From Sulfurisphaera tokodaii str. 7 (GTDB lineage Archaea > Thermoproteota > Thermoprotei_A > Sulfolobales > Sulfolobaceae): 64,000 nt of DNA. The notes beneath the pieces are model-generated. The model was not told the DNA's origin, made no database searches, and saw only the letters and a list, made by a program, of their open reading frames with translations. A program made the translations under genes and the position numbers. Shown piece by piece: positions 41,103 to 54,007 of the stretch. Positions within the stretch are counted from its first letter, which is position 1. Each line of letters starts with the position of its first letter. Where the stretch lies: assembly GCF_000011205.1 (NCBI RefSeq), contig NC_003106.2, forward strand, positions 1,192,001 through 1,256,000, given 5' to 3'.

Positions 41103-41826
41103 CTAATATCCCTCTAATAGTTTTGACTAAATGTAAAGCTGATTGAATACCATTTTTTTCTATTTCTTCTATGAAAGCTGTACCTATGGCTACACCATCA
41201 GCTCCAGCGCTTAAGGCTTTTCTTAAGTCATTAAAGTCATTCAAACCAAAGCCCACAACTAGTTTATTTTGAACCAAATTCCTTACTCTTGTAATTAATG
41301 AATCCACGCTAACTGGAATAATTATACCTGTTGTAGGTCTAACACCATAATAAAGGAAAATATCTGAAATTCTAGAAGCTTTTATAATTAAATTATCAGG
41401 TAATGAAGGACCAGTAAATAAGACAGCTTTTACACCTTTTCCCTTTATTTTACTAACATACTCCTCATACTCATCTATGAAATCTATTAATAAATCTGGA
41501 AATAAAACCCCGTCTATTCCTATTTCATGAAGAGTAGTTAAGAAGTTATCTAAATTAGAAAGATAATCTTCGAGATACGTAAGTATAATAATTGGAATAT
41601 TTACTTTTTTCCTTACCTCTTTTAAAGGAGTTATATAATCTTTTAACCAACTTGTAACGGCTTTATAACTTTTTCTTATAACTGGACCGTCATATTTAGC
41701 ATATTTAGGTGGCAAACCAATCTCTAAAATATCTGTCCCTAATTCAACACTTTTTTCTATAAATTGATAAAAAGATTCTAAGTTAGGGTATCCTAAAGTC
41801 ATATAAGTTACTAACATTCTTCTCAT
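41089..41826 (-). CDS. trpA: Tryptophan synthase alpha subunit
   Basis: Cleaves indole-3-glycerol phosphate to indole. Catalytic glutamate in [17 protein letters not shown], with the aspartate in YDGP; the phosphate loop is [14 protein letters not shown] and [17 protein letters not shown]. At 245 aa it is shorter than standard TrpA (about 265 aa), as expected for the Sulfolobales form that pairs with a TrpB2-type partner. The start overlaps the trpB stop by 4 nt (ATGA). Confidence 0.93.
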   Translation of the reverse strand: MRRMLVTYMTLGYPNLESFYQFIEKSVELGTDILEIGLPPKYAKYDGPVIRKSYKAVTSWLKDYITPLKEVRKKVNIPIIILTYLEDYLSNLDNFLTTLHEIGIDGVLFPDLLIDFIDEYEEYVSKIKGKGVKAVLFTGPSLPDNLIIKASRISDIFLYYGVRPTTGIIIPVSVDSLITRVRNLVQNKLVVGFGLNDFNDLRKALSAGADGVAIGTAFIEEIEKNGIQSALHLVKTIRGILDEYS

Positions 41827-43091
41827 TTTTCTACCCTTCTTCTGATAGATTCATAATTTCCAAGATCTAGTAATCCATGACCACTTAAATTAAATACTAT
41901 AACTCTCCTTTCTTTTTCAGTCTTAGCTTTTAATGCCTCATCTATTACAGCCTTAATTGCATGGGCAGACTCAGGTGCAGGAACAATACCTTGTGTCTTC
42001 ATAAATATTTTAGCAGCTTCATAAATCTCTTCCTCTTTATACTCACGCCATTCAACTATCTTTTCTTTTATTAGCAAACTTAGTGTGGGGGCTACTCCAT
42101 GATATCGTAATCCCCCAGCATATATCGGTGGAGGTACATAATCTTTTCCTAAAGTTATCATCTTTACAAGAGGTAATAGACCAGCAGTATCTGGGTAATC
42201 ATATTCATATTTACCTGTACTAAACTTAGGAATTTCAGCAGCACCTACTGCTATATATTTCTTACCTTTTTTAGCTCCTATAAATGGATAAGTAAAACCT
42301 CCGAAATTGCTTCCTCCACCTACACAGCCAATTAATATATCTGGTTCTTCACCAAGCTCATCTAGCTGAGCTATAGCTTCCATCCCTATAACTGACTGAT
42401 GAAGAAGGACTACATCAAGAACACTACCCACTAAATACCTAAAATTATGGTTTAAAGCAAATTCAATAGCCTCACTCATAGCAATTCCTAGTGAACCCGG
42501 ATGATTAGGATTCTCTTTTAGTATTTTTCTTCCAAATTCAGTAAGATCTGTAGGGCTAGCATATACTTTTCCACCATATAACTCCATAATGGTCTTTCTC
42601 ATAGGTTTCTGCTCATAACTTACTCTTACCATAAATATTGTGGAAGAAAGATCATACATAGAAGCGGCTAATGCTACAGCAGTACCCCATTGCCCTGCAC
42701 CAGTCTCAGTAACTACATGAGAAATTCCTTCTTCAGCTGCGAAATATGCTTGTGGTACAGCTGTATTTATCTTATGTGAGCCTGTAGGTGTAGCGCCTTC
42801 AAATTTAAAGTATATTTTTGCAGGAGTATCTAAGTATTCTTCTAATCTTTTAGCTCTCATGAGTGGTGTTGGTCTACCTATAATAGCGTACCTATCTCTA
42901 ACTTCTTCTGGTATTTTAATGAAACGCTCAATAGTAAACTGCTGCCTTAAAACTTCTTTTGGTAATATCTTTTTTAATAATTCTATTCTTGAGAATTCAG
43001 CATCTGGTGGATCTCTTGGCGGAGGTAAAGGTTTAGGTAGATCTGGTATTATATTGTACCAATATTTTGGTATCAAATCCTTATTTACCAT
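41823..43091 (-). CDS. trpB: Tryptophan synthase beta chain, TrpB2 type
   Basis: PLP enzyme joining indole and serine. The PLP lysine lies in [19 protein letters not shown] near residue 110, the [13 protein letters not shown] loop near 135 and the glycine loop [12 protein letters not shown] near 255. The long N-terminal extension and total 422 aa mark the TrpB2 subtype rather than TrpB1 (about 395 aa). It is the first gene of trpBADFEGC-aspC. A TATA box GATTTATAAGTG (minus strand, 43131-43142) lies about 45 bp upstream of the ATG. Confidence 0.93.
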   Translation of the reverse strand: MVNKDLIPKYWYNIIPDLPKPLPPPRDPPDAEFSRIELLKKILPKEVLRQQFTIERFIKIPEEVRDRYAIIGRPTPLMRAKRLEEYLDTPAKIYFKFEGATPTGSHKINTAVPQAYFAAEEGISHVVTETGAGQWGTAVALAASMYDLSSTIFMVRVSYEQKPMRKTIMELYGGKVYASPTDLTEFGRKILKENPNHPGSLGIAMSEAIEFALNHNFRYLVGSVLDVVLLHQSVIGMEAIAQLDELGEEPDILIGCVGGGSNFGGFTYPFIGAKKGKKYIAVGAAEIPKFSTGKYEYDYPDTAGLLPLVKMITLGKDYVPPPIYAGGLRYHGVAPTLSLLIKEKIVEWREYKEEEIYEAAKIFMKTQGIVPAPESAHAIKAVIDEALKAKTEKERRVIVFNLSGHGLLDLGNYESIRRRVEK

Positions 43092-43148
43092 TGGTGCAAC
43101 AAAAACACCTAATAGACTAAAAACTCATCTCACTTATAAATCTTAATG

Positions 43149-43421
43149 TTAATAGGTATCAAAATTATTAAATTCTCCTTTATACTCATAAAATCTATAT
43201 TCAATCTTTTCAACTCTAGATAATGGTGGTCCTCGTTTTATATATTCAAGTAATTTCTGTAAAGCTTCTTCATATCCTTCTGCTACTATTTCAACTGAAC
43301 CATCTGGTAAATTTTTAGCATATCCTTTTATTCCAAGTCTAGCAGCGTGAATTTGAACATATCTTCTAAACCCTACACCTTGTACAATACCATAAACTTT
43401 AACATACATTCGTTTTAACAT
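43149..43421 (-). CDS. Acylphosphatase
   Basis: Small ferredoxin-like hydrolase of acyl phosphates. The signature [19 protein letters not shown] holds the catalytic arginine, and the asparagine is in [19 protein letters not shown]. Length 90 aa is normal. GAGGTGG seven bases upstream of the ATG at 43421 is a strong ribosome site; it directly adjoins and shares bases with box D of the candidate guide RNA at 43431-43477. Confidence 0.93.
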   Translation of the reverse strand: MLKRMYVKVYGIVQGVGFRRYVQIHAARLGIKGYAKNLPDGSVEIVAEGYEEALQKLLEYIKRGPPLSRVEKIEYRFYEYKGEFNNFDTY

Positions 43422-43430
43422 AATACCACC

Positions 43431-43477
43431 TCAGAGTCGCTCCACTTCTTCACCAATCTGCTAATTTTTTTCATCAC
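43431..43477 (-). ncRNA. C/D-box guide sRNA upstream of the acylphosphatase gene
   Basis: Minus strand: box C GTGATGA (43471-43477), 10-nt spacer, D' CAGA (43457-43460), 3 nt, C' GTGAAGA (43447-43453), 12-nt spacer AGTGGAGCGACT, and box D CTGA (43431-43434). C and D are perfect, D' and C' are each one base off, and the C'-D spacer has the standard archaeal length. Box D runs into the ribosome site of the downstream gene, so the sRNA may be cut from a longer mRNA. Confidence 0.65.
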
Positions 43478-43517
43478 ATGGTATATTTTATTAACTACTT
43501 TTCTTGTTTAAAAACAT

Positions 43518-44597
43518 ATGATTAGAGTAGCTATTGCTGGTTTAGGGAATTGTGCTTCAATGTTAATTCAAGGAATAGAATATTATAAACAAAAAGGAGA
43601 TAATTATTATGAAGGATTAATAACACCAGTAATTGGTGGATATAAAGTAACTGATATCGATATCGTAGCTGCTTTTGATGTTTCTAAAAATAAAGTTGGT
43701 AAAGATATCAGCGAAGCAATATTTGAAAAACCTAATATTACTCCTAAAATTGTCGAACTTGAGAAAAAAGGAGTTAAAGTAGCTCCAGGTCCCGTTCTTG
43801 ATGGAGTTGCAAAACATATGCAAGATATATTTAATCCTACAAATGAAGGCACTTTAGATAGTGTAATTCAAGAACTAAAAGATTCAAAAGCTCAAATTTT
43901 ACTTAATCTTTTACCTGTAGGAAGTGAAAAAGCTAGTAGAGAATACGCTAAGGCTGCTTTAGAAGCTAAAATAGGATTTATAAATGCAATTCCAGTTTTT
44001 ATTGCAAGTGATCCTACTGGTGAATTTCCAAGATTATTTAAGGAGAAAAACTTACCTATTGCCGGAGATGATATAAAAGGCCAGGTAGGTGCTACGATTC
44101 TTCATAGAACTTTAACATCATTATTCAGATTAAGAGGAGTAAAAGTAGAAGAAACTTATCAGCTTAATGTTGGAGGAAATACAGATTTCTTAAACATGAA
44201 AACAGAGGAAAGATTACATTCAAAGAGAATAAGTAAAACAAAGGCAGTTACTAGTACATTAAACGATGAAAACTACCTTGAGAAAGAAGGAAAGATAAGA
44301 ATAGGCCCCTCTGATTATGTACCTTTCTTAGGAAATACAAAAGTAGCTTATATTTACTTAAAAGGGTCAGGATTTGCCGGTATGCCAATAAAAATTGAAG
44401 CTTCCTTGGAAGTTGATGATAAATCAAATTGTGCCGCCGTATTAGTGGATGTGATTAGGGCTGTAAAATTAGCACTAGATCGAAGAATAGGAGGACCATT
44501 AATAGAAGTCTCTGCATTTTATTTCAAGCATCCACCTATACAGGCTAAAGATGATGAAGAGGCCTACAGATGGTTTAAAAAGTTTATTGAAATGTGA
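43518..44597 (+). CDS. ino1: Myo-inositol-1-phosphate synthase
   Basis: NAD-dependent cyclisation of glucose 6-phosphate to inositol 1-phosphate, used for archaetidylinositol lipids. The NAD fold starts [20 protein letters not shown]; further blocks are [50 protein letters not shown] and the end region [20 protein letters not shown]. Length 359 aa matches archaeal and actinobacterial forms. Its last bases overlap the start of the zinc protein that follows. Confidence 0.93.
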   Translation: MIRVAIAGLGNCASMLIQGIEYYKQKGDNYYEGLITPVIGGYKVTDIDIVAAFDVSKNKVGKDISEAIFEKPNITPKIVELEKKGVKVAPGPVLDGVAKHMQDIFNPTNEGTLDSVIQELKDSKAQILLNLLPVGSEKASREYAKAALEAKIGFINAIPVFIASDPTGEFPRLFKEKNLPIAGDDIKGQVGATILHRTLTSLFRLRGVKVEETYQLNVGGNTDFLNMKTEERLHSKRISKTKAVTSTLNDENYLEKEGKIRIGPSDYVPFLGNTKVAYIYLKGSGFAGMPIKIEASLEVDDKSNCAAVLVDVIRAVKLALDRRIGGPLIEVSAFYFKHPPIQAKDDEEAYRWFKKFIEM

Positions 44598-44838
44598 AAT
44601 TTGCGAAGAAAGAATAGCTAAATATATATGTAAATTATGCGGAAGGAAAGTCTGTGAAAAAGATTACATAAAAGAAAAGAAAATTTGTACTGTCTGTGAG
44701 ATGAGTTTATGTGAAATTTGCAAAAAGAATTTATCTATAGGAAAATGCGAAAAATGCGGAAGGATAATTTGTGAAGAATGTACTGCATATTTTGATGGGG
44801 CTAGAAGATATTGTAAAGAATGTTTTATTTCTTCCTAA
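44587..44838 (+). CDS. B-box-type zinc-binding protein
   Basis: Cysteine-rich protein of about 83 aa with repeated CX2C pairs: [20 protein letters not shown], then [26 protein letters not shown] and a final CKEC. It can bind three to four zinc ions, like tandem B-box or treble-clef domains. I place the start at TTG 44587, which gives MKCEICEER and overlaps ino1 by 11 nt; an ATG at 44551 would overlap 47 nt. Function unknown; possibly a protein-protein or RNA-binding adaptor. Confidence 0.65.
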   Translation: MKCEICEERIAKYICKLCGRKVCEKDYIKEKKICTVCEMSLCEICKKNLSIGKCEKCGRIICEECTAYFDGARRYCKECFISS

Positions 44839-47179
44839 GTTTTTCTAACATTATCTTTTGTTCTATTGAAGCCACTTGTCTTTTTACCTGAATTACGGCA
44901 TCTGGGTTTACACTTATACTATCTATACCTTGCCTAACAAGAAATTCATTTATCTCTGGATACACACTAGGTGCTTGACCACATATAGAAACTGTCCTAC
45001 CATATTTATGTGCAACCTTTATTAATCTTTTTATTGATTCTAGAACTGCAGGATCTCTTTCATCATAATATCCCATTCTTGCAAGAAGATCGGAATCTCT
45101 ATCTACACCTAAAGTTAACTGGGCTAGGTCATTACTACCTATACTGAAGCCATCAACGAGTTGAGAGAATTTGTCAGCTAAAACTACTACTGAAGGAACT
45201 TCAGCCATGATCCATACTTTAAAATCTTGTCCTCTTCTTACTCCCTCTTCTTCCATTATTTTTATTGCTTTTTCTAATTCCCAGGTGGTTCTAACAAACG
45301 GGAACATGACCCATACATTCTTTAATCCCATTTCTTCTCTAACTTTACGTATTGCCCTAACCTCTAATCTAAAAGCTGGTTCATATTGTGGACTAACGTA
45401 TCTAGATACTCCTCTCCATCCTATCATAGGATTTCTTTCTTCTGGTTCAAACTCCTCACCCCCAATTAACCTCTTATACTCGTTTGTCTTAAAATCAGAG
45501 AACCTAACAACAACTGGTCTAGGATAAATTGCAGACGCAACCATTGATATTCCTTCAGCTAATTTATCTACAAACAATTCAGGTTTACCAGTCTTAATTA
45601 AGTATAAGGGATGATATTTGATCCACTCACTTACTATAAACTCAATCCTCATTAACCCTATTCCATCAAATGGTAAATCAAGATATTTATGAATAATATC
45701 AGGCTGTCCTAGGTTCATGTATATTTTAGTTGCTGTAACAGGATAAAGACTTAATAGGACATCTCTGCTTATTCCTCCAACACTTACTGGTTGTGTAGCC
45801 TCTTTTTTCTCCTCAGTTTCAAATGTCAATTTACCCTCATATATTATTCCTCTAATAGCATCCACTGTGATTTCTTCACCGTCTTTAATAACTTTCGTAG
45901 CATTTCCTGTACCTACTACAGCTGGGATACCTAATTCTCTAGAAACTATTGCGGCATGACTAGTCATTCCTCCTTCATCAGTAACTATCGCAGATGCAAT
46001 TTTCATTATTGGAACCCAATCTGGATCCGTCATTTTAGTTACTAATATATCACCTTTCTCAAAATCTTTAGCCTCTTTTACATCAAGGATAACTCTAGCT
46101 TTTCCATAAGCTATACCAGGGCTTGCAGGCAAACCTTTAGTAAGTACTTTTCCTACACTAACTTTAACCTCTTCTTTCTTTCTCTCTATTTGTTTACTAG
46201 TCCAATAAGTTTCTGGTCTAGCTTGAACTATGAATACATTATCTGGGAATTTCATATCTGCATCTATAGCCCACTCTATATCCATAGGCCTTCCATAATG
46301 TTCTTCTATCTTTAATGCTAATCTAGCTAATTCAATTGCTTCTTCATCTGATATAGACATTTGATCAGCTTCCTCATTGCTTAAGTTAATTATTATATTT
46401 TGTCTTTTCTCTCTATCATAAACTATTTTCAAAATTTTGTGTGAAACTTTTTTCTCAACTATTTTTAAAGAGGATTTTTCAATAACTACTTCATCTGGTG
46501 TAACTTTACCGCTGACTACAGCTTCTCCTAATCCCCAACTAGATTCTATCATAATATAGTTCCTATCCCCTGTGACTGGATGAAGTGTAAACATAACCCC
46601 TGCAGATCTCGAATTAACCATCTTTTGAACTACTACTGCCATTTCAACAGTTATCTGATCTATTCCTTTAAATCTTCTATAACTTATTGCTCTTGCAGTA
46701 TACAAACTAGCCCACACTTTTTTAACTGCATCTAATAATTCTCCTTTACTAACATTTAGATAAGTTTCTTGCTGACCTGCGAAACTTGCTGACTCGATAT
46801 CTTCTGCAGTTGCTGAGGATCTTACAGCTACTAAAATTTCTTTGCCCACAAGTTTCGATAAGTTTTCATATGCAGATAATATTTGATTAGCTAAATCTGG
46901 AGGAATTTGACTTGAAAGAATTAATTCCCTAATTTTACTACTAATAATTTCATCATCTTTTTCTTTTTCAAAAATTTCCTTTATTTTCTCATCCAATTTA
47001 TTATATGAAATGAAATATTTATACGCATGAGAAGTTATGACAAAACCCGGAGGTACTCTTATTCCCATTGATATTAATTCTCCTAAATTAGCTCCTTTCC
47101 CTCCAGCAATATTAATCATATCTTTTCTTATATTTTTAAGATCAGTAACGAGACTCCCTTCGATAAGGGAAGAATCCAA
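44825..47179 (-). CDS. ppsA: Phosphoenolpyruvate synthase
   Basis: Makes PEP from pyruvate and ATP for gluconeogenesis. N-terminal ATP-grasp half: [20 protein letters not shown] and [20 protein letters not shown]; the phosphohistidine domain has the catalytic histidine in [20 protein letters not shown] near residue 420; the C-terminal PEP-binding barrel has [18 protein letters not shown] and the cysteine in SICGQAPS. Length 784 aa is normal. The start is probably the TTG at 47179 with a TATA-like AATGTATAAGCC upstream, but the exact start is not certain. Confidence 0.94.
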   Translation of the reverse strand: MDSSLIEGSLVTDLKNIRKDMINIAGGKGANLGELISMGIRVPPGFVITSHAYKYFISYNKLDEKIKEIFEKEKDDEIISSKIRELILSSQIPPDLANQILSAYENLSKLVGKEILVAVRSSATAEDIESASFAGQQETYLNVSKGELLDAVKKVWASLYTARAISYRRFKGIDQITVEMAVVVQKMVNSRSAGVMFTLHPVTGDRNYIMIESSWGLGEAVVSGKVTPDEVVIEKSSLKIVEKKVSHKILKIVYDREKRQNIIINLSNEEADQMSISDEEAIELARLALKIEEHYGRPMDIEWAIDADMKFPDNVFIVQARPETYWTSKQIERKKEEVKVSVGKVLTKGLPASPGIAYGKARVILDVKEAKDFEKGDILVTKMTDPDWVPIMKIASAIVTDEGGMTSHAAIVSRELGIPAVVGTGNATKVIKDGEEITVDAIRGIIYEGKLTFETEEKKEATQPVSVGGISRDVLLSLYPVTATKIYMNLGQPDIIHKYLDLPFDGIGLMRIEFIVSEWIKYHPLYLIKTGKPELFVDKLAEGISMVASAIYPRPVVVRFSDFKTNEYKRLIGGEEFEPEERNPMIGWRGVSRYVSPQYEPAFRLEVRAIRKVREEMGLKNVWVMFPFVRTTWELEKAIKIMEEEGVRRGQDFKVWIMAEVPSVVVLADKFSQLVDGFSIGSNDLAQLTLGVDRDSDLLARMGYYDERDPAVLESIKRLIKVAHKYGRTVSICGQAPSVYPEINEFLVRQGIDSISVNPDAVIQVKRQVASIEQKIMLEKLRKK

Positions 47180-47256
47180 ATTTGTCTCCCAATAAAAATA
47201 ACCGGCTTATACATTAAAAAATGTTTTTGACTCTTCAAAAAAGCTATTACAATTGT

Positions 47257-47916
47257 TTATTTTTGATTTTCATTAGATTTTTGAGCTACTGAAGTAACAA
47301 ATGATGGTAAAGATGGGAACTTCTCCTTCATTCTCTGTTCCGCTACTGCAGAGGCTTCTTCTAATATCTTCTTTGCCTCTGGAGTCGTCATAGTATAATC
47401 AATTCCGGCACCAGTGAATTCACCAGCTTCAATCACTACTTCTTGTAGTCCTTCTTCTAGTTCAGCCAATTCTACAGAAAGCTCTGGCATTATACCTTTC
47501 ATTGCTTGCCTTAATTCTCTTACAACACCTAAAACTGGAATTAGTGATGTAAATACGTCACCTAACTCACTTATAGTCTCGAGTCTTAATTCAACTTGTT
47601 CAAGAGCTATTTGAGTAGTTAACAACTGTTTTGTTACTTTCCTTATCTCAGCTATCTCGTTAGCATACATTGCGGCTCTTGCTGTGTCTTTATTCATTTG
47701 AGCTTCTACTACTTTTTCAAATAGTGCTCTATCTCTTTCTTGTAATTTAGATATGTAAACATCAAGTCTACTTATTGTAGTCTTTAACCTATAATGAGCC
47801 ATAACAAGCCTATATCTCAAAGGTTGTTGTGGCTTAAACAAATTCTTTACTTTTTCAGCAATTGTTGGTTCTTGCTTTCCATTCCAGTTCTTTATGAAAT
47901 CATTTACACCAGCCAT
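47257..47916 (-). CDS. ESCRT-III paralogue (CdvB1/CdvB2 type)
   Basis: Second ESCRT-III-like protein of the window, 219 aa from the ATG at 47916. It has the helical core (residues 30-160, e.g. [20 protein letters not shown] and [17 protein letters not shown]-like [20 protein letters not shown]) but no C-terminal winged helix, so it cannot be recruited by CdvA directly. The end EKFPSLPSF resembles a MIM-type proline-containing motif. In Sulfolobus such paralogues complete constriction and are removed by proteasome and CdvC. The gene stands alone; TTGAG just upstream of the ATG is a weak ribosome site. B1 versus B2 cannot be decided here. Confidence 0.87.
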   Translation of the reverse strand: MAGVNDFIKNWNGKQEPTIAEKVKNLFKPQQPLRYRLVMAHYRLKTTISRLDVYISKLQERDRALFEKVVEAQMNKDTARAAMYANEIAEIRKVTKQLLTTQIALEQVELRLETISELGDVFTSLIPVLGVVRELRQAMKGIMPELSVELAELEEGLQEVVIEAGEFTGAGIDYTMTTPEAKKILEEASAVAEQRMKEKFPSLPSFVTSVAQKSNENQK

Positions 47917-47943
47917 TTTACTCAAATATAGCGTTGTTCAATT

Positions 47944-48267
47944 ATGTCTTATAAGCAAGAAAACCATATAATACTCATGAGGATTATGCGAATTTTTGAC
48001 GCTAATATTGAAAACGGTAAACTAGTATTAATAAATAAAAGTAATAAAAAGGTATTACTCAGACTTGTCACACTCCATTATCAAGTAACTGCAATAACAT
48101 TAGAAGAACAGAGAATTGCAAAAACAATTAGTGAGGATAAAAATATTGAAAAAGAAATTCCTCCCAACGGAAAAATAGAAGTTGAAACTCAATTACCATA
48201 TCTTAAATCTATTAGTATTGTATATAAAATTGATGATAAGACTTTCAGGGACGATATTGAGTTTTGA
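47944..48267 (+). CDS. Hypothetical protein, 107 aa
   Basis: Divergent from the ESCRT-III paralogue with 27 bp between starts. The product is beta-rich ([20 protein letters not shown]) and lacks cysteine clusters or hydrophobic segments. An ATG at 47977 (MRIMRIFD) could also be the start. It overlaps the ubiD gene tail to tail by 23 bp. Shared promoter space with a division gene is the only hint at its role. Confidence 0.5.
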   Translation: MSYKQENHIILMRIMRIFDANIENGKLVLINKSNKKVLLRLVTLHYQVTAITLEEQRIAKTISEDKNIEKEIPPNGKIEVETQLPYLKSISIVYKIDDKTFRDDIEF

Positions 48268-49714
48268 TTTTTTCCCACAAAGGCATTATTCTTTTTACCA
48301 CATTTTCATCACTTGACACTTCTTCTGGCCATTCTTTTCCTAGTTCTTCTTTAAACTTTCTTGTGGCGTCAATACCTATTTTGCTTCCCAGCGGTGGAGA
48401 AGGAGTTGTATGATCCAAAGAATCAGTGATAATATTATCGATAATTACTACATCCCTACTAGGATTCACGGTAGTAGTAATAGCATATAAAACTTCATTT
48501 AGATCATGAACATTTACATCTGCATCAACAATAATAACCATTTTCAATAGGCTAAGTTGACCAAGTCCCCATATACTCATCATTGTCTTTTTAGCTTGAC
48601 CAGGATAATGTTTCTTAATAGAGAATATACCAATACCAGTAAATAGACCAAATTCTGGGAGATTCATGTCAACAATTTCTGGTATTAATATTCTAATGAA
48701 AGGGAGAAAAAGTCTTTCTACAGCTTTACCTATCCATGCGTCTTCTAATGGAGGTTTTCCTACAGAAGTAGCATGAAATATAGGATTGTCTCTTGAATAA
48801 GTTCTTTCTAATTTAAATACTGGATAATAATCTTGTGGAGTATAGTAACCTAAATGATCTCCAAATGGACCTTCTAATCTTAAATCATTTAGATCTACAT
48901 AACCTTCAAAAACAGTCTCAGCAGTTGAGGGCACAAGAATACCATTATCTAACTCATGAACCTCTACACCTTCATTTCTTAAAATTCCAGCAAAAAGATA
49001 TTTATCTAATCCAGGTGGTACTGGAGAGGCAGAAACAAATGCCAGAATAGGATCAACACCATTTACTATTACTGCGGGGATTTTGGTAATTCCTTTTTCT
49101 TTATATTTAAACGCTGTTAACGATCCCCTTTTTAGTGCTTGCCAATGAACTATGGCCTCTCTTTCATTTAAAAGTTGAATTCTATATACACTCAAATTAT
49201 GAACTCCAGTGTCAGGATCCTTGGTTATTAATATAGAAAATGTTAGATACCTCCCAGCATCCTTTGGCCATGTCTTAAGAGCAGGAATTTTATTAAAATT
49301 TAAGTTATTATCTTCTTTAAAAGCTGGTTTTTTTGATTTAGGCAAAATTTTTCCTAGTTTTAAAATATCAAAAAGATTTCTTATTTTATTAGAAAATGAT
49401 ACAGGTAAAGAACCTGACATTTTATCTAGAAAAGATTCTGTAATTTCTTCTAATTTATTAGTATTAAATAAATCATAAAAAGCCTCAATCGAATAATATA
49501 TATTAGTTATTACACTCCAATTTGGATAACCTTTAATATTTTTAAAAAGTAATGGAGGAAGTTTACTATAAGTTGCTCTTCTAGAAATTTCTGCAATTTC
49601 AAGTATAGGGTCCACTTCATCCTCGATTTCAATAATTTTTTTCTTTGAACGTAAATAGTTTATATACTCACGCAAATCTGAGAATGCCAAATTAATCACT
49701 AGATTAGTATTCAT
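48245..49714 (-). CDS. ubiD: UbiD-family decarboxylase
   Basis: Member of the prenylated-FMN decarboxylases, 489 aa. Seen: [20 protein letters not shown] at the N terminus, the cofactor-binding segment [18 protein letters not shown], and the catalytic region [20 protein letters not shown] with the E-R-E type residues, plus [20 protein letters not shown]. In Sulfolobales it may take part in caldariellaquinone synthesis. Substrate cannot be told from sequence; no UbiX partner is nearby. Its 3' end overlaps the neighbouring gene. Confidence 0.85.
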   Translation of the reverse strand: MNTNLVINLAFSDLREYINYLRSKKKIIEIEDEVDPILEIAEISRRATYSKLPPLLFKNIKGYPNWSVITNIYYSIEAFYDLFNTNKLEEITESFLDKMSGSLPVSFSNKIRNLFDILKLGKILPKSKKPAFKEDNNLNFNKIPALKTWPKDAGRYLTFSILITKDPDTGVHNLSVYRIQLLNEREAIVHWQALKRGSLTAFKYKEKGITKIPAVIVNGVDPILAFVSASPVPPGLDKYLFAGILRNEGVEVHELDNGILVPSTAETVFEGYVDLNDLRLEGPFGDHLGYYTPQDYYPVFKLERTYSRDNPIFHATSVGKPPLEDAWIGKAVERLFLPFIRILIPEIVDMNLPEFGLFTGIGIFSIKKHYPGQAKKTMMSIWGLGQLSLLKMVIIVDADVNVHDLNEVLYAITTTVNPSRDVVIIDNIITDSLDHTTPSPPLGSKIGIDATRKFKEELGKEWPEEVSSDENVVKRIMPLWEKIKTQYRP

Positions 49715-49779
49715 AAGATAAAGCTTATAATTTAGTATACAAAAGAGCTTTACGTTAGTGGTGAGCTATAGTTGGAAAC

Positions 49780-50963
<1,184 letters not shown>

Positions 50964-50967
<4 letters not shown>

Positions 50968-52307
50968 AAGTAATTAAAATAGGTGGATCTATTCAAAAAG
51001 ATGAAAAAGACTATGAATTAATATTAGATAAATTAAAGAAAGAAATTGATTATAATGATAAAAACATTATTGTAACCTCAGCAATTAAGAACATTACAAA
51101 TCAGCTGTTAGATATTATAAAAAATACAGATAAAGCGATGGATATTGTTACTGATATTTATGATAGACATGTAAGATTACTTTCTAAGTTAACCAATGGA
51201 ATAGAGTTTGAGCGTTCTTTTGGAGAAATTTCAAAACTTGCTGATGAGCTTTTTAAAATCGCATGGTCAGTTAGAGTATTAGATGAGGTTACTCCTAGGG
51301 TAAAAGATTATATATTATCCTTTGGAGAAAGATTTGCAGTAATTTTACTATCCGCATTTTTAAGATCTAACAATATACAGTCTAGCTATATATTAGATCC
51401 TCCCCTTATAACTGATGAAAATTTTGGAGAAGCTAATGTATTACTTCAACAATCTAAAGAAAATTTAACTAAAAAAATCGATGGTATTAATGGAAATGTT
51501 ATCGTAATCCCAGGATTTATTGGCAAAAGTACACAAAATAAATTTACTACAATAGGACGTGGAGGAAGTGACTATACTGCAACAATAGTAGGAAAAATAC
51601 TAGGAGCAAAAGAGGTCAAGTTAATAACTGAAGTCCCTGGAATAATGACTGCTGATCCTAAGAAAATACCACAAGCTAAAACTATTCCAAGATTAGCTCT
51701 TGAGGAAGCTATTGAACTTTCTCAACTTGGAGCTAAAAAATTACATCCAAGAACATTCGACCCTATATTTAATACAAATCTAAAAGTAGTAATCGAAGGA
51801 CTTTATGAGGAAGGCAGTACTGTAATAGAAGGAAACTGTACAAAAGATGACATTTTAAAAGGAATCGCCACAAGAAATAACCTAGAACTTATAACAATAG
51901 AAAGTACTAATATAGTAGGAAAAATTGGTTCTGCCGCTACAATAATGTCAGAAGCTAGAAATGCTAATGTAAACCTTATCGCAATTTCTCAACCAGTCTC
52001 AGAAACAGTCATTCAATTAGTAATTGAGTCTCAAGATAAAGATAGATTAATAGAAAGACTAAATAATTTAAATAATTTAATAGAAGATATACAATCAAGA
52101 AAAGTAAGTGCAATTAGTATAGTTGGTTGCGGATTAAGAAACAAGGAAATTTCGGCTAAAGTCATTAATAAGGCTTCATCACTAGACCCTATTTTCATAT
52201 CTAGAGGTCTGAAAGGCGTTAGCTTAACATTTATAGTTGATGAAAAAGATGAAAATAGTTTAGCCAAAGAACTTCATGAGGTGATCCTGGAGTGGCAGAC
52301 AAAATAA
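50964..52307 (+). CDS. lysC: Aspartate kinase
   Basis: Phosphorylates aspartate, first step to Thr, Met and Lys. N-terminal [11 protein letters not shown] is the kinase start; [19 protein letters not shown] near residue 195, [20 protein letters not shown] near 220, and [10 protein letters not shown] near 265 follow. The last 150 residues hold two ACT domains (e.g. [20 protein letters not shown]), so feedback control by threonine or lysine is likely. It overlaps asd by 16 nt. Confidence 0.95.
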
Positions 52308-53344
52308 AAGTTTCACTTCTAGGCTCTACTGGGATGGTAGGACAAAAAATGGTAAAAATGTTAGCAAAGCATCCCTATTTAGAGTTAGTAAAAGTTAGTG
52401 CTTCCCCTTCGAAAATTGGTAAAAAATATAAAGATGCAGTAAAGTGGATAGAGCAAGGAGACATACCAGAAGAAGTACAAGATTTACCAATAGTTTCAAC
52501 AAATTATGAAGATCATAAAGACGTTGATGTAGTATTGTCAGCTTTACCAAATGAATTAGCAGAATCAATAGAACTTGAACTTGTGAAAAACGGAAAGATA
52601 GTTGTGTCTAATGCTAGTCCATTTAGAATGGACCCAGATGTACCATTAATTAACCCAGAAATTAATTGGGAACACCTAGAATTACTTAAATTTCAAAAGG
52701 AAAGAAAAGGTTGGAAAGGTATTCTAGTAAAAAATCCTAATTGTACAGCTGCTATAATGTCAATGCCAATAAAACCCTTAATTGAAATAGCAACAAAATC
52801 TAAAATAATAATTACTACACTACAAGCAGTAAGTGGAGCTGGATATAATGGAATATCATTTATGGCAATAGAGGGTAATATAATCCCATACATTAAAGGA
52901 GAAGAAGACAAAATAGCAAAAGAACTAACTAAATTAAACGGAAAACTTGAAAATAATCAAATAATTCCAGCAAACTTAGACTCAACTGTTACATCAATTA
53001 GAGTACCTACAAGAGTAGGACATATGGGAGTTATTAATATTGTTACAAATGAGAGAATCAACATAGAGGAAATAAAGAAAACACTAAAGAATTTTAAATC
53101 TTTACCTCAACAGAAAAATTTACCTACTGCACCAAAACAACCAATAATAGTAAGAGATGAAGAAGATAGACCACAGCCGATTATTGATGTAAATGCAGAA
53201 AGTGGCATGGCAGTAACTGTGGGCAGAATAAGACATGAAAATAACGTGCTTAGGTTAGTCGTTTTAGGAGATAATTTAGTTAGAGGAGCTGCTGGAATAA
53301 CAATACTTACTGTAGAAGTTATGAAAGAATTAGGGTACATTTAG
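52292..53344 (+). CDS. asd: Aspartate-semialdehyde dehydrogenase
   Basis: Reduces aspartyl phosphate to the semialdehyde with NADPH. The nucleotide fold is [18 protein letters not shown]; the catalytic cysteine is in [15 protein letters not shown] near residue 150; histidine in [12 protein letters not shown] near 240. Length 350 aa and this pattern match the archaeal/fungal type. Start is GTG at 52292, preceded by the strong ribosome site GAGGTGATC inside lysC. Confidence 0.95.
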   Translation: MADKIKVSLLGSTGMVGQKMVKMLAKHPYLELVKVSASPSKIGKKYKDAVKWIEQGDIPEEVQDLPIVSTNYEDHKDVDVVLSALPNELAESIELELVKNGKIVVSNASPFRMDPDVPLINPEINWEHLELLKFQKERKGWKGILVKNPNCTAAIMSMPIKPLIEIATKSKIIITTLQAVSGAGYNGISFMAIEGNIIPYIKGEEDKIAKELTKLNGKLENNQIIPANLDSTVTSIRVPTRVGHMGVINIVTNERINIEEIKKTLKNFKSLPQQKNLPTAPKQPIIVRDEEDRPQPIIDVNAESGMAVTVGRIRHENNVLRLVVLGDNLVRGAAGITILTVEVMKELGYI

Positions 53345-54007
53345 ATGTTAAAGATAGATTTTCATGTTCATACCTATTATAGTGATGGAAAAGAGTCACC
53401 AAAAGAAATGTTAAATTATGCATTAAAAGTTGGACTTAACGGAATAGCTATAACTGATCACGACACATCCAAAGCTCATATAACATTCAAAAATAAATTT
53501 GTAATTCCAGGGCAAGAAGTTACTACAGAATTTGGACATGTAGTCATATTATGTAATTTTCCTCCTTCTCCTCCTAGGAAAATTAGTGAATTAATAGATT
53601 ATGCAAAAGAGAATAGTTGTATTGTTTTTCCTTCACACCCATTTGACATATTTCGTAAAGGAATAGGACATAAGGTGTTCAACTATAATTTTCATGCTAT
53701 AGAAATATTTAATTCTAAAGCACCTAAGTCAGCTAATAAAAAAGCTGAAGAAGTTGCCAAACAATTAGGATTACCAGGATTAGCAAACAGTGACTCTCAT
53801 ATAGAATATGCTCTAGGATCTGCATATAATGTAGTTAATTTAAGTGAATTTGATATAGACGAAATTTTAGATAATATTAGGAAAAATAGAATAGAAGCTG
53901 TGGGAATAGGATTAACCGTAAAGGCTAAGTTTGAGATAGCTAAATGGTATATACAGAGGAAACTGCGAATTGAGAAAGATACCAGCAGAATTATGCGTGA
54001 AGTGTAA
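53345..54007 (+). CDS. PHP-domain phosphoesterase
   Basis: A 220-aa metal-dependent hydrolase. Metal ligands are seen in [32 protein letters not shown], the segment VFPSHPFDI and [18 protein letters not shown]. Related proteins act as polymerase-associated phosphatases, histidinol phosphatases or trinuclear-metal nucleases. It begins at the asd stop without a gap and overlaps nreA by 38 nt, so coupling to a repair protein favours a nucleic-acid role; this is inferred. Confidence 0.8.
   Translation: MLKIDFHVHTYYSDGKESPKEMLNYALKVGLNGIAITDHDTSKAHITFKNKFVIPGQEVTTEFGHVVILCNFPPSPPRKISELIDYAKENSCIVFPSHPFDIFRKGIGHKVFNYNFHAIEIFNSKAPKSANKKAEEVAKQLGLPGLANSDSHIEYALGSAYNVVNLSEFDIDEILDNIRKNRIEAVGIGLTVKAKFEIAKWYIQRKLRIEKDTSRIMREV

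Noticed and set aside
48245-49714. UbiD-family protein as anhydromevalonate-phosphate decarboxylase
   Set aside because: That archaeal mevalonate-pathway variant is not known for Sulfolobales, which use the eukaryote-like pathway, so I left the substrate open.
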